A DNA stretch of 64,000 bases from Burkholderia savannae (GTDB lineage: Bacteria > Pseudomonadota > Gammaproteobacteria > Burkholderiales > Burkholderiaceae), in assembly GCF_001524445.2 (NCBI RefSeq), contig NZ_CP013417.1, positions 1,178,001-1,242,000 of the forward strand. Direction: 5' to 3'. A program made the translations under genes and the position numbers. Positions 15,842 through 27,838 of this stretch are shown piece after piece. A model generated the notes under the pieces. That model did not search any database. It saw only the letters and a program-made list of their open reading frames with translations, and had not been told where the DNA came from. The first letter of the stretch is position 1, and every line of letters starts with the position of its first letter.

Positions 15842-16857
15842 ACCCGGCTCGGCCGAACCGGGCTCGGCGGCTCGGGCGGGTGACGCCGGGGGCCGGATTC
15901 TTCGAGTCGCGCGGCGGCACATGAGGGCGGCGAGAAGCGGGGGCGTCGAGAAGCAAGGGGGCAGCCGCATCGCCGGCCGATTTCCGTTGCGGCGAGTGGG
16001 CGGCGGTTGGCGCAATGCGGGCGCGCCGGCGTCGACGCGCGCATGATGGACTACCGCGAACGCTTAGCCGGAACGTCGCGAATCGCCGTGGCGCGGCGCT
16101 ACATTTTCACTTGCTCGCGCATCGCGGCGTCGGTCCTCGCATTCGCCTGACGGGCATCGATGCGACGACGTCGTTTCGCGCGCCGTCGCGCCGTCTTCAT
16201 CGCCGTTTCCCCGGAGAGCGTGCGCCGACGGATCGATGCGCCGCCGCGGCGCGGAATCGGGCGCGATTCCGGCGATCATCTTCGATGCAAGCTAAGTGTT
16301 GAACGGCGAGCCGGCGCGTTCGCACGGCGTCGCCGTCGCTTGTGCTCGACCGGGGCAGGATGCACCGCTTCATGGCGTGTCGTGTCACGTCACGTCACGT
16401 CGAGTTGCGTTGCATCGCGCCGCACTTCGCGTGTGGGCCGCTCGCCATCATTTTCCGGCGCGGCGTGTGTCCGCTGCCGCTTTTTCGTAAATCGAGTAAC
16501 GTATCGTTGCTGTTTCGCCGTGTCATTCGGCCGCGCGCGTGTCGCCCGCACGCCGCGCCGATGTGAATCGGACGGCGTATCCGTGCGATGTTCGCGCGGC
16601 CGCATGCGAGGCGGCGAAACGCGGAACCTGAGTAGAAGCTGAGCGGAACCCGAGCAGACGGCGGCGCACGCGCCGCGCCGACGCGCGCCGATCCTGCGCG
16701 ACGTCGTCGCGCCGCCGCCCGATTTCGGCGAGCGATCTCCCGGACGTTCGTCCGCCGACCCTGCGAAAGCCGAGAAAAAATGGCCGCCGCAGGCGAGCTT
16801 CGCGCCGCGGCGGCGCACGGTTCCGAATCGACGAAAACGACCATGACAGGAGACGAC
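15842..16857. other. Intergenic region without recognised genes
   Basis: About 1 kb between luxR and the alpha/beta hydrolase gene. Only short high-GC open frames with shadow composition are present. Short repeated GTCAC pentamers near 16383-16400 are minor. No RNA gene or terminator seen. Confidence 0.5.
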
Positions 16858-17901
16858 ATGCCGGACCAGCAGCGGCCCGACGCCATTCCGCCTGAACCCT
16901 TCGTCGCGCCGGCCGCCGACGGCTTCCTCGTGCGCGGCTTTGCGTGGCGGCACCGTGGCCCCGCAGCCGGCCGGCCGGTGACGGTCGTCAATTGCGCGAC
17001 CTCGGTGCGCTGCCGCTATTACTTCCGCTTTGCCGCGTATCTGTTCAGCCACGGCAGCGACGTGCTCGTCTACGACTATCGCGGCATCGGCGAGTCGCGG
17101 CCCGCGTCGCTCGCCGGCTTTCGTGCGACCTGGCTCGACTGGGGGCGTCTCGATTGCGACGCGGTCCTGCAATACGCGTCGCGCGCGTTTGGGGGCCAGC
17201 CGGTCGACGTCGTCGCGCACAGCGTCGGCGGTGTCACGCTCGGGCTCGCCAATTCGAATGCGCTCGTGCGCCGCGTGCTCACGGTCGGCTCGCAATATGC
17301 GTACTGGCGTGATTACGCGGGCTCGCATCGGCTGCGGATGCTGATCAAATGGCATGTCGCGATGCCGATTCTCGCGCGCCTGTTCGGCTACGTTCCCGCG
17401 AAGCGGCTCGGCTGGATGGAGGACACGCCGCGCGGCGTCGCGCTGTCGTGGAGCCGCAGCCGGCCGCGCTTCGAGGACGCGTTCGCGCGCGCGCCGATCG
17501 CGGAGACGGCCGACGCGCGGCGCGATCTCGTCGAGCGTTTCGCGCGGCTGACCGCGCCGACGCTCGCCATCGGCCTGTCGGACGACGAGTTCGGCAGCGT
17601 CGAGGCGGTCGAGCGCCTGCTCGGCTATTACGCGCACAGCGCGGTCACGCATCTGCGGATCGCGCCCGAGCAGATCGGCGCGGCGTCGGTCGGGCATTTC
17701 GCGTTCTTCCACAGCCGCTTCGAAAAGACGCTCTGGCCGATCGCGCTCGGCTGGCTCCAGACGGGCGAACTCGCGCCCGATACGCCGGGCGACGTCTATC
17801 GGCAACCGTCCGCGCCCGAGCGCGGCCGCGCGGCGCGCGACGAGGACAAGGGCAAGGACGAGGACGAGGACGTGAAGGGCGGGCGGACGGCCACCGGCTG
17901 A
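16858..17901 (+). CDS. Alpha/beta hydrolase
   Basis: This 347-residue alpha/beta-hydrolase-fold protein has a probable nucleophile motif A-H-S-V-G-G (in VDVVAHSVGGVTLG), a DYRGIGESRP strand-turn typical of the fold before it, and a late GHFAFFHSRF whose His could complete the triad. The substrate is unknown. ATG 16858 is selected because AGGAG lies seven bases upstream; the in-frame upstream ATG at 16843 has no such site. The C-terminal 30 residues are very acidic and basic (DEDKGKDEDEDVKGG) and likely disordered. It is 95 bp upstream of the phosphopantetheinyl transferase gene on the same strand. Confidence 0.75.
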   Translation: MPDQQRPDAIPPEPFVAPAADGFLVRGFAWRHRGPAAGRPVTVVNCATSVRCRYYFRFAAYLFSHGSDVLVYDYRGIGESRPASLAGFRATWLDWGRLDCDAVLQYASRAFGGQPVDVVAHSVGGVTLGLANSNALVRRVLTVGSQYAYWRDYAGSHRLRMLIKWHVAMPILARLFGYVPAKRLGWMEDTPRGVALSWSRSRPRFEDAFARAPIAETADARRDLVERFARLTAPTLAIGLSDDEFGSVEAVERLLGYYAHSAVTHLRIAPEQIGAASVGHFAFFHSRFEKTLWPIALGWLQTGELAPDTPGDVYRQPSAPERGRAARDEDKGKDEDEDVKGGRTATG

Positions 17902-17996
17902 GCGGCGCGCGCCGGCTGCGGCCGGCGCGGCTCGGCGCACGAAGATCCGTTACCATCGAACGCATTCCATTGTCTGCACGACGTGCCCCGCCGCCG

Positions 17997-18818
17997 ATGC
18001 GCCAGCCGACAGATGCCGCCTTGCCATTCACGACCGACGCCGCCTTGCCTTTCACGCTCGACGACGCCTGCCGCGCCGTCGAGCTGTCGCCGCCCGCGGC
18101 GGCGCAACGCGCCGGCGTGCGGCTCGTGCGGCTCGACTTCGATTTCGATGCGCCGCGCGGCGCGCGCACGATGGATTGGCTGAGCGACGACGAGCGTGAG
18201 CGCGCCAGCCGCTTCGTTCGCGCGGACGACGCGCTGCGCAGCGCGTCGACGCGCGCCGCGTTGCGCGGCGTGATCGGCGCGGCGCTCGGCGTGCCGCCCG
18301 CCGAGTTGCGGATCGTCGCCGATGCATGGGGACGGCCGCGGCTCGCGCCGGCGCACGCGGCGCTCGCGCCGACGCTCGACTTCAACGTGTCGCATTCCGG
18401 CGCGCATGCGCTGATCGCGTGGAGCCGCGCCGCGCGCGTCGGCGTCGACATCGAGGCGGGGCGGGCGGGCGTCGACTGGAGCTCGCTCGGCCGCGCGGTG
18501 TTCGCGCCCGCGGACGCGGCGGCGATCGCCATGTTGCCCGCTGGCGAGCGCGAAGCGGCGTTCTATCGCGTGTGGGCGGCGAAGGAGGCGTTCCTGAAAG
18601 CGCTCGGCACGGGGATCGGCGGCGGCCTGACCGCGTTTTCGGTGCTCGGCGGCGCGTCGCCGCCGCGGGGCGGGAACGGCGGCGCGCCCGTCGTCGGCAT
18701 CGTCGAGCCGAACTCGCCCGCGAGCGGCGTGGCGGCGTTCGAGGCGGCATGGCTCGACGCGCCCGCGGGCTATGCCGCGTGCGTCGCCTGGCGGCGTGCG
18801 GGCGGCGGCACGTTTTAG
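17997..18818 (+). CDS. Sfp-type 4'-phosphopantetheinyl transferase
   Basis: This 273-residue enzyme transfers phosphopantetheine from CoA to carrier proteins. Signature motifs are DFNVSHSGAHALIAWS, VGVDIEAG and YRVWAAKEAFLKALGTGIG, with the Mg-binding Asp and Glu intact. Length fits the Sfp/AcpT group that activates polyketide and nonribosomal peptide synthases. No biosynthetic cluster adjoins it, so it is probably a general activator for secondary-metabolite synthases elsewhere. The N-terminus contains a short duplication (TDAALPF twice). TTG 17970 is an alternative start. The C-terminus carries a Gly/Pro-rich insertion near residue 220. Confidence 0.87.
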   Translation: MRQPTDAALPFTTDAALPFTLDDACRAVELSPPAAAQRAGVRLVRLDFDFDAPRGARTMDWLSDDERERASRFVRADDALRSASTRAALRGVIGAALGVPPAELRIVADAWGRPRLAPAHAALAPTLDFNVSHSGAHALIAWSRAARVGVDIEAGRAGVDWSSLGRAVFAPADAAAIAMLPAGEREAAFYRVWAAKEAFLKALGTGIGGGLTAFSVLGGASPPRGGNGGAPVVGIVEPNSPASGVAAFEAAWLDAPAGYAACVAWRRAGGGTF

Positions 18819-19449
18819 CGGCGGGCGAGCCGTTTCGAGGCGGCGCGTCAGTCACGCCGCGCGGCGCTTCGTTTCGTTCGAGGCGTTCGGAACGGACGGC
18901 CGCCGGCGCTCGAGCGTCCGTGCATCGACGCGATCGGCTGATCGTCTTGCCGCCTGATCGACTCATCTCGTCGGCGCTTCATGGCCTCATCGCTGCTCCG
19001 CGCCCGCCGATTCCCCCTTGAGGCTTCACATGTCCGTCGCAGCGGCGGCAATGCGGGTTTCGGCGGCTGCGCGCGATCGTCGCCAGCGGAGCCGATCTCC
19101 GCGCGGCTGGGCGCGGGCGTCGCGCGAACGTGCGTCGCCCACGCCCGGCCACCGGAGCGATCGCAACGCCGGACGATCGGAAGCCGACGGAAATCGAGAT
19201 CCATCCGAGGAGTCGGGGCCGCCAAATCCGGGAGGCGATGATTCGGGATCGGAACTTGGCGAAACGCCTTCGAAATCCTGCTTCGCGTGGTGAAAGGCGC
19301 GGCGCGCGACGCCATCGTCGTTCGAGCGCGCGCCCAAAGCGCGAAGCGCTGCGAAATCCGGCCGGCCACTTCCATTGTCGCGCTCGTCGACCCGCCCGGG
19401 CGGCCTCCGCCGCTGCGCCCCGATCCGGCTTCGCCCGCCCGCCGGACTA
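18819..19449. other. Intergenic region upstream of the hut operon
   Basis: About 630 bp after the transferase gene with no credible ORF. The hut regulatory region begins at 19450. Confidence 0.5.
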
Positions 19450-19476
19450 GGGGAAACTCCTAGCCCGGATTTTTGA
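19450..19476 (+). promoter_or_regulatory. Shared upstream element, hut copy
   Basis: GGGGAAACTCCTAG, then CCCGG, then ATTTTTGAAA. A near copy (AGGGAAAACCCTAG, ATCCGT, ATTTTTGAAA) lies upstream of puuD at 28090-28119. The first half is a partial palindrome (GGGGAAA..CC). It sits 8 bp before the first HutC-like operator, so it may be an activator site or part of the promoter. Confidence 0.5.
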
Positions 19477-19484
19477 AAAACAAG

Positions 19485-19496
19485 TTGTCTATACAA
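19485..19496. promoter_or_regulatory. HutC operator 1
   Basis: TTGTCTATACAA contains the TGTCTATACA core typical of HutC/GntR operators. It is the inverse of the second site at 19530. HutC repressors release DNA on binding urocanate. Confidence 0.75.
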
Positions 19497-19529
19497 CATC
19501 GAGTCACTACACTCAACTCATCCCGAAAC

Positions 19530-19541
19530 TTGTATAGACAG
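19530..19541. promoter_or_regulatory. HutC operator 2
   Basis: TTGTATAGACAG is the reverse complement of operator 1 with one end mismatch, 45 bp further on and 9 bp before the hutH start codon, where repressor binding would block initiation. Confidence 0.75.
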
Positions 19542-19550
19542 GACCCCTTC

Positions 19551-21074
19551 ATGATCACGCTGACCCCAGGCCGCCTGACTCTCCCGCAACTGCGCCGGAT
19601 CGCCCGCGAGAACGTGCAGATCACGCTCGATCCCGCGAGTTTCGCCGCGATCGACCGGGGCGCGCAAGCCGTCGCCGACATCGCCGCGAAGGGCGAGCCG
19701 GCCTACGGCATCAATACGGGCTTCGGACGCCTCGCGAGCACGCACATCCCGCACGATCAGCTCGAGCTGCTGCAGAGGAATCTGGTGCTCTCGCATGCGG
19801 TCGGCGTCGGCGAGCCGATGTCGCGTCCCGTCGTGCGCCTCCTGATGGCGCTCAAGCTGTCGAGCCTCGGCCGCGGTCACTCGGGCATCCGCCGCGTCGT
19901 GATGGACGCGCTCGTCAAGCTGTTCAACGCCGACGTGCTGCCGCTCATCCCGGTCAAGGGCTCGGTCGGCGCGTCGGGCGATCTCTCGCCGCTCGCGCAC
20001 ATGTCGGCGGCGCTGCTCGGCATCGGCGAAGTGTTCATCCGCGGCGAGCGCGCGAGCGCCGTCGACGGGCTGCGCGTCGCGGGCCTCGCGCCGCTCACGC
20101 TCGAAGCGAAGGAGGGCCTCGCGCTGCTGAACGGCACGCAGGCGTCCACCGCGCTCGCGCTCGACAACCTGTTCGCGATCGAAGACCTGTACCGCACGGC
20201 GCTCGTGTCGGGCGCGCTGTCGGTCGACGCGGCGGCGGGCTCGGTGAAGCCGTTCGACGCGCGCATTCACGAGCTGCGCGGCCATCGCGGCCAGGTCGAC
20301 GCGGCGGCCGCGTACCGGTCGCTGCTCGACGGCTCGGCGATCAACGTGTCGCACCGCGACTGCGGCAAGGTGCAGGACCCGTACAGCCTGCGCTGCCAGC
20401 CGCAGGTGATGGGCGCGTGCCTCGACCAGATTCGCCACGCGGCCGGCGTGCTGCTCATCGAAGCGAACGCGGTGTCGGACAACCCGCTGATCTTCCCGGA
20501 TACGGGCGAAGTGCTGTCGGGCGGCAACTTCCACGCGGAGCCCGTCGCGTTCGCGGCCGACAACCTCGCGATCGCCGCGGCCGAGATCGGCGCGCTCGCC
20601 GAGCGCCGCATCGCGCTGCTCATCGACGCGACGCTCTCCGGCCTGCCGCCTTTCCTCGTGAAGGACGGCGGCGTGAACTCGGGCTTCATGATCGCGCACG
20701 TGACGGCCGCCGCGCTCGCGTCGGAGAACAAGACGCTCGCGCATCCGGCATCGGTCGATTCGCTGCCGACCTCGGCGAACCAGGAGGACCACGTGTCGAT
20801 GGCGACGTTCGCCGCGCGCAAGCTCGCGGACATCGCGGAGAACGTCGCGAACATCCTCGCGATCGAGCTGCTCGCCGCCGCGCAGGGCGTCGATCTGCGC
20901 GCGCCGCACGAAACGAGCCCGGCGCTGCAGCACGCGATGAAGACGATCCGCGCGGACGTCGCGCACTACGATCTCGACCATTACTTCGCGCCGGACATCG
21001 CGGTGGTCGCGCAGCGCGTGCGCGAGCGCGCGTTCGCGACGCTGAGCCCGCTCGCGTTCGAATCGGAACAATAA
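19551..21074 (+). CDS. hutH: Histidine ammonia-lyase
   Basis: This 507-residue enzyme deaminates histidine to trans-urocanate, the first step of histidine use. The Ala141-Ser142-Gly143 triad in [13 protein letters not shown] forms the MIO electrophile autocatalytically. Family motifs [11 protein letters not shown] and [14 protein letters not shown] are present. I place the start at ATG 19551, directly behind HutC operator 2; the in-frame extension to 19473 would run through the operators. It opens the operon hutH-hutC-hutU-hutD-hutI-hutF, with only four bases to hutC. Confidence 0.97.
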   Translation: MITLTPGRLTLPQLRRIARENVQITLDPASFAAIDRGAQAVADIAAKGEPAYGINTGFGRLASTHIPHDQLELLQRNLVLSHAVGVGEPMSRPVVRLLMALKLSSLGRGHSGIRRVVMDALVKLFNADVLPLIPVKGSVGASGDLSPLAHMSAALLGIGEVFIRGERASAVDGLRVAGLAPLTLEAKEGLALLNGTQASTALALDNLFAIEDLYRTALVSGALSVDAAAGSVKPFDARIHELRGHRGQVDAAAAYRSLLDGSAINVSHRDCGKVQDPYSLRCQPQVMGACLDQIRHAAGVLLIEANAVSDNPLIFPDTGEVLSGGNFHAEPVAFAADNLAIAAAEIGALAERRIALLIDATLSGLPPFLVKDGGVNSGFMIAHVTAAALASENKTLAHPASVDSLPTSANQEDHVSMATFAARKLADIAENVANILAIELLAAAQGVDLRAPHETSPALQHAMKTIRADVAHYDLDHYFAPDIAVVAQRVRERAFATLSPLAFESEQ

Positions 21075-21078
21075 GACG

Positions 21079-21774
21079 ATGAGCACGCCCGCCTATCAGG
21101 AAATCAAGGACTTCATCCTCGATCGCATTCACGCCGGCGAATGGGCGGAAGGCGATCAGGTGCCGTCCGAGAACGAGCTCGCGCGCGAGTTCAAGGTTGC
21201 GCGAATGACGGTCAACCGCGCGCTGCGCGAGCTCACGGCCGAGCAGGTGCTCACGCGCATCCAGGGGGCGGGCACCTTCGTCGCGCGGCCGAAGTACGAG
21301 TCGACGCTCGTCGCGATCCGCAGCATCTCCGACGAAATCGCCGCGCGCGGCCACCGGCACCATGCGCGCGTGCTCGATCTCGTCACGATGAAGGCCGACG
21401 ACGCGCTCGCCGACGAAATGCAGGTGCCGCTCAACACGAAGCTTTTCCGCTCGGTGATGCTGCATTACGAGAACGACGAGCCGGTGCAGCTCGAAGAGCG
21501 CTGGGTCAATCCGGCCGTCGCCGCGGATTACGCGGAGCAGGATTTCTCGGCGATCACGCCGAACCAGTACCTGATGCGCGTCGCGCCGCTGCAGCGCGTC
21601 GAGTACCGGATCGAGGCGGCGATGCCCGATCGCGTGATGCGCGAGGAGCTCGAGATGAGCGAGACCGAGCCGTGCCTCGTGCTGCATCGGCGCACGTGGT
21701 CGCAAGGCGTCGTCGCGTCGGTCGTGAACCTCTGGCATCCGGGCAGCCGCTATCGCTTCACCGGCCATTTCTGA
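21079..21774 (+). CDS. hutC: Histidine utilization repressor
   Basis: This 231-residue GntR-family repressor has an N-terminal winged helix (DQVPSENELAREFKVARMTV, then NRALRELTAEQVL) and a C-terminal UTRA ligand domain. It binds the two TGTATAGACA-type operators before hutH and is relieved by urocanate, by analogy with well-studied HutC proteins. It lies inside the operon it controls, four bases after hutH, giving autoregulation. About 40 bp separate it from hutU. Confidence 0.95.
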   Translation: MSTPAYQEIKDFILDRIHAGEWAEGDQVPSENELAREFKVARMTVNRALRELTAEQVLTRIQGAGTFVARPKYESTLVAIRSISDEIAARGHRHHARVLDLVTMKADDALADEMQVPLNTKLFRSVMLHYENDEPVQLEERWVNPAVAADYAEQDFSAITPNQYLMRVAPLQRVEYRIEAAMPDRVMREELEMSETEPCLVLHRRTWSQGVVASVVNLWHPGSRYRFTGHF

Positions 21775-21815
21775 ACGCTTAACGAAACTCACTTTCCTTT
21801 CCGGGAGCAGTCGTC

Positions 21816-23503
21816 ATGAACCACCCGAAACACATCGATCCGCGTCTCGATCCGACCCGCGTGATCCGTGCGCCGCGCGGCAGCGAGAAGGTCTGCAAGA
21901 ACTGGCTCGCCGAAGCCGCGTACCGGATGATCCAGAACAACCTCGATCCGGAGGTCGCCGAGCATCCGCACGCGCTCGTCGTGTACGGCGGCATCGGCCG
22001 CGCGGCGCGCAACTGGGATTGCTACGATCAGATCCTCGCGTCGCTTGCGGACCTGAACGACGACGAGACGCTGCTCGTGCAGTCGGGCAAGCCGGTCGGC
22101 GTGTTCCGCACGCACGAGAACGCGCCGCGCGTGCTGATCGCGAATTCGAACCTCGTGCCGCACTGGGCGACGTGGGATCACTTCAACGAGCTCGACCGCA
22201 AGGGCCTGATGATGTACGGCCAGATGACGGCGGGCAGCTGGATCTACATCGGCAGCCAGGGCATCGTGCAGGGCACGTACGAGACGTTCTTCGCGGTCGC
22301 GAACCAGCACTTCAACGGCGATCCCAAGGGCCGCTGGGTCCTGACGGGCGGCCTGGGCGGCATGGGCGGCGCGCAGCCGCTCGCCGCGACGATGGCGGGC
22401 TTCTCGATGATCGCGGTCGAATGCGATGAATCGCGAATCGACTTTCGCCTGAAGACGCGCTACGTCGACAAGAAGGCGAAGACGCTCGACGAAGCGCTCG
22501 CGATGATCGACGAGGCGAAGCGCGCGGGCAAGCCGGTATCGGTGGGCCTGCTCGGCAACGCGGCCGACGTGTTCTCGGAGATGGTCGCGCGCGGCATCAC
22601 GCCGGACTGCGTGACCGACCAGACGAGCGCGCACGATCCGATCAACGGCTATCTGCCGCAGGGCTGGAGCGTCGAGCAGTGGCGCGAAGCGCAGAAGGTC
22701 GATCCGCAGAGCATCGTGCGCGCGGCGAAGCAGTCGATGGCCGTGCAGGTGCGCGCGATGCTCGCGCTGCAGGAGCGCGGCGCGGCGACGCTCGACTACG
22801 GCAACAACATCCGCCAGATGGCGCTGGAGATGGGCGTCGAGAACGCGTTCGATTTCCCGGGCTTCGTGCCCGCGTACATCCGGCCGCTCTTCTGCGAAGG
22901 CAAGGGGCCGTTCCGCTGGGTCGCGCTGTCGGGCGATCCCGAGGACATCTACAAGACCGATGCGAAGGTCAAGGAACTCATTCCCGACGATCCGCACCTG
23001 CACAACTGGCTCGACATGGCGCGCGAGCGGATCGCGTTCCAGGGGCTGCCCGCGCGGATCTGCTGGGTCGGCGTGAAGGATCGCTACCGTCTCGGCCAGG
23101 CGTTCAACGAGATGGTGAGGACGGGCGAGCTGAAGGCGCCGATCGTGATCGGGCGCGACCACCTCGACACCGGCTCGGTCGCGAGCCCGAACCGCGAGAC
23201 GGAAGCGATGAAGGACGGCTCGGACGCGGTCAGCGACTGGCCGCTGCTGAACGCGCTGCTGAACACGGCGGGCGGCGCGTCGTGGGTGTCGCTGCATCAC
23301 GGCGGCGGCGTCGGCATGGGCTTCTCGCAGCATGCGGGCGTCGTGATCGTCGCCGACGGCACCGACGCCGCGCACGAGCGCCTCGGCCGCGTGCTGTTCA
23401 ACGATCCGGCCACGGGCGTGATGCGCCATGCGGACGCCGGCTACGAGCTCGCGCAGCGCACCGCGACGGAAGCGGGCCTGAAGCTGCCGATGCTCGGCCG
23501 CTG

Positions 23504-23504
<1 letters not shown>
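21816..23504 (+). CDS. hutU: Urocanate hydratase
   Basis: This 562-residue urocanase converts urocanate to 4-imidazolone-5-propionate using tightly bound NAD+ as an electrophile. Recognisable regions include [20 protein letters not shown], the Gly-rich [15 protein letters not shown] and [15 protein letters not shown]. Length is normal for the family. A purine-rich TTTCCGGGAGCAG precedes ATG 21816. The stop overlaps the hutD start (TGATG). Confidence 0.97.
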
Positions 23505-25364
<1,860 letters not shown>

Positions 25365-25376
25365 CGGAAGACAGGC

Positions 25377-26759
25377 ATGACGATGACCGATTCGATGTTG
25401 TTTGCCGAGCACGCATACCTGCCCGGCGGCTGGCAGCGCGACGTGCTGCTGCGCTGGGACGCGACGGGCGCGCTCGTCGACGTGAGCGCGAACGCGCCGG
25501 CGCCCGCGGGCGTCGCGCACGCGAACGGGCCGCTCTTGCCCGGCATGCCGAACCTGCATTCGCACGCGTTCCAGCGCGCGATGGCGGGGCTCACCGAATA
25601 TCGCGCGAATCCGTCCGACACGTTCTGGAGCTGGCGCGACCTGATGTACCGCTTCGCGCTGAAGATCACGCCCGACGCGCTCGCTGCGGTCGCGCGCTGG
25701 CTCTATGTCGAGATGCTGAAGAGCGGCTATACGTCGGTGTGCGAGTTTCATTACGTTCACCATGCGCCGGACGGCGCGCGCTATCCGCGGCTCGCGGAGC
25801 TGGCGGCGCGCGTCGTCGGCGCGGCACGGGATGCGGGCATCGGCATCACGATGCTGCCCGTCGCGTACCAGTACAGCGGCTTCGGCGAACGCGCGCCGCG
25901 CGACGACCAGCGCCGCTTCATCAACACGCCCGATGCGCTTCTCGCGCTCCTCGATGCGCTGCGCGGCGAGCTGCCCGAGCACGGGGGGCTGCGCTACGGG
26001 ATCGCGCCGCATTCGCTGCGCGCGGTATCGGAGGGTGGCCTGCGCGAATTGCTCGGCGCACTGCCGGCCGATGCGCCGGTGCACATCCACATCGCCGAGC
26101 AGACCGCGGAAGTCGACGATTGCGTGCGCGCATACGGCGCGCGGCCGGTGCAATGGCTGCTCGATCGCTTCGACGTAAACGCGCGCTGGTGCCTCGTCCA
26201 TGCGACGCATCTCGACGCGGTGGAGACGCGTGCGCTCGCGCGCAGCGGCGCGATCGCGGGCCTGTGTCCGACGACCGAGGCCAACCTCGGCGACGGCATC
26301 TTTCCGGCGCTCGACTATCTCGCGGCGGGCGGCGCGATCGGCATCGGTTCGGACAGCCACGCGAGCGTCGACTGGCGCGCCGAGCTGCGGCTCTTCGAAT
26401 ACGGGCAGCGTCTCGTGCGGCGCGAGCGCAACGTGCTCGCCGATTCGGCGCATACTCACGTGGCTGACCGTCTGTTCGCGGCGTCGCTCGCGGGCGGCGC
26501 GCGCGCGGCCGGCCGGCCGGTCGGCGCGCTCGAGGCGGGCCGGCGCGCCGACTGGATCGTGCTCGATCCCACGCATCCGTCGATCGCCGAGCATGGCAGC
26601 GACACGTGGCTGTCGGGTGCGGTGTTCGCCGAGCACGGCGACACGCCGGTGCTCGACGTGTATGTCGGCGGCGAGCAGGTGGTGAGTGCGCGGCGTCATC
26701 GTGACGAGGCATCCGCGTACGCCGGGTATCGCGCGGCGCTCGCGCAACTGCTGCGCTGA
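25377..26759 (+). CDS. hutF: Formimidoylglutamate deiminase
   Basis: This 460-residue amidohydrolase converts formiminoglutamate to N-formylglutamate and ammonia, defining the five-step HutF/HutG route rather than direct formiminoglutamase. Motifs include LLPGMPNLHSHAFQRAMAGL near residue 52, HIHIAEQTAEVDDC near residue 240 and GIGSDSHASVDWRAELR near residue 322, which hold the metal ligands. GTG-free start: ATG 25377, with ATG 25383 also possible, behind GGAAGACAGGC. Confidence 0.95.
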   Translation: MTMTDSMLFAEHAYLPGGWQRDVLLRWDATGALVDVSANAPAPAGVAHANGPLLPGMPNLHSHAFQRAMAGLTEYRANPSDTFWSWRDLMYRFALKITPDALAAVARWLYVEMLKSGYTSVCEFHYVHHAPDGARYPRLAELAARVVGAARDAGIGITMLPVAYQYSGFGERAPRDDQRRFINTPDALLALLDALRGELPEHGGLRYGIAPHSLRAVSEGGLRELLGALPADAPVHIHIAEQTAEVDDCVRAYGARPVQWLLDRFDVNARWCLVHATHLDAVETRALARSGAIAGLCPTTEANLGDGIFPALDYLAAGGAIGIGSDSHASVDWRAELRLFEYGQRLVRRERNVLADSAHTHVADRLFAASLAGGARAAGRPVGALEAGRRADWIVLDPTHPSIAEHGSDTWLSGAVFAEHGDTPVLDVYVGGEQVVSARRHRDEASAYAGYRAALAQLLR

Positions 26760-26840
26760 AGCGCGACCGGCTTGCGCAAGCGACGGATGATACGAAGATG
26801 CGCCGGCGCGGCCGCCGCGCGATGCGGTCAGCATGCCTGC

Positions 26841-26875
26841 GGCATCCGGCATCCGGCATCCGGCATCCGGCATCC
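26841..26875. repeat. (GGCATCC)5 heptamer repeat
   Basis: Five perfect tandem copies of GGCATCC lie in the 275-bp spacer between hutF and hutG. This is a second heptamer microsatellite in the window and a likely variable-number locus. Confidence 0.92.
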
Positions 26876-27034
26876 GGCGCGAGGGCGGGGTGCCGCGCGC
26901 GCCGCAATGAAAATCATGCAAGCCGAGCGCTTCGCGCGCGCAGCGGCGCAGCCGGCCGCCACGTGCGAGCCGCGCGGCGCGCGGCGGGGAGCGCGCCGCA
27001 CGAAGCGCGGCATCATCAACGAGGTCGAACGATC

Positions 27035-27838
27035 ATGAACACCGCATCGTATCCGCCGGTATTCACGCTGCATCGCGGCACGCTGCCGCTGCTCGTGTCG
27101 ATACCGCACGCGGGCACCCGCATTCCCGACGAAATCGCCGAGACGATGACGCCCGTCGCGCGCCACGTCGACGATTGCGACTGGCATCTCGAGCGTCTGT
27201 ACGATTTCGCGAAGACGCTCGGCGCGTCGGTGATCGTGCCGTTGCACGCGCGCTATGTCGTCGATCTGAACCGTCCGCCCGACGACGCGAATCTCTATCC
27301 GGGCCAGGATACGACGGGCCTCGTGCCCGTCGATACGTTCGACAAGTCGCCGCTCTACGCGGAAGGCGACGAGCCGACCGTCACCGAGATCGCACGCCGT
27401 CGCGAGCGCTACTGGAGGCCGTATCACGATGCGCTCGCAGGCGAGCTCGAGCGCCTGAAGGGCGCGCACGGCCGCGTGCTGCTGTGGGAAGCGCATTCGA
27501 TCCGCTCGCAGGTGCCGCGCTTTTTCGAAGGCCGGCTGCCGGACTTCAACTTCGGCACGTCGAACGGCGCGAGCGCGGCGCCGGGTCTTGCCGACAAGCT
27601 GGCCGCGCTCGTCGACAAGCACGGCGGCTACACGTCGATCGCGAACGGGCGCTTCAAGGGCGGCTACATCACGCGTCACTACGGCGCGCCGGAGCACGGC
27701 GTGCAGGCGGTGCAGCTCGAGCTCGTGCAAGCGACCTACATGGACGAAACGCGGCCTTATTCGTACGACGAAGCAAAGGCGCGGCGGATCGTGCCGCTGC
27801 TCGAGGCGCTCGCGAGGGCCGCACTCGAGCATCGCTGA
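27035..27838 (+). CDS. hutG: N-formylglutamate amidohydrolase
   Basis: This 267-residue enzyme releases formate from N-formylglutamate, yielding glutamate, the last step of the pathway. LLVSIPHAGTRIP near residue 20, VDLNRPPDDANLYPG near 80 and LLWEAHSIRSQVPRFFEGRLPD near 150 are characteristic. It follows hutF after 275 bp that includes a heptamer repeat, so it may be partly uncoupled from the rest of the operon. Start ATG 27035 lies after GAGGTCGAACG. Confidence 0.95.
   Translation: MNTASYPPVFTLHRGTLPLLVSIPHAGTRIPDEIAETMTPVARHVDDCDWHLERLYDFAKTLGASVIVPLHARYVVDLNRPPDDANLYPGQDTTGLVPVDTFDKSPLYAEGDEPTVTEIARRRERYWRPYHDALAGELERLKGAHGRVLLWEAHSIRSQVPRFFEGRLPDFNFGTSNGASAAPGLADKLAALVDKHGGYTSIANGRFKGGYITRHYGAPEHGVQAVQLELVQATYMDETRPYSYDEAKARRIVPLLEALARAALEHR

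Noticed and set aside
19518..21086. A 522-codon minus-strand frame opposite hutH
   Set aside because: Shadow frame; hutH has its MIO triad and operators in the right place.
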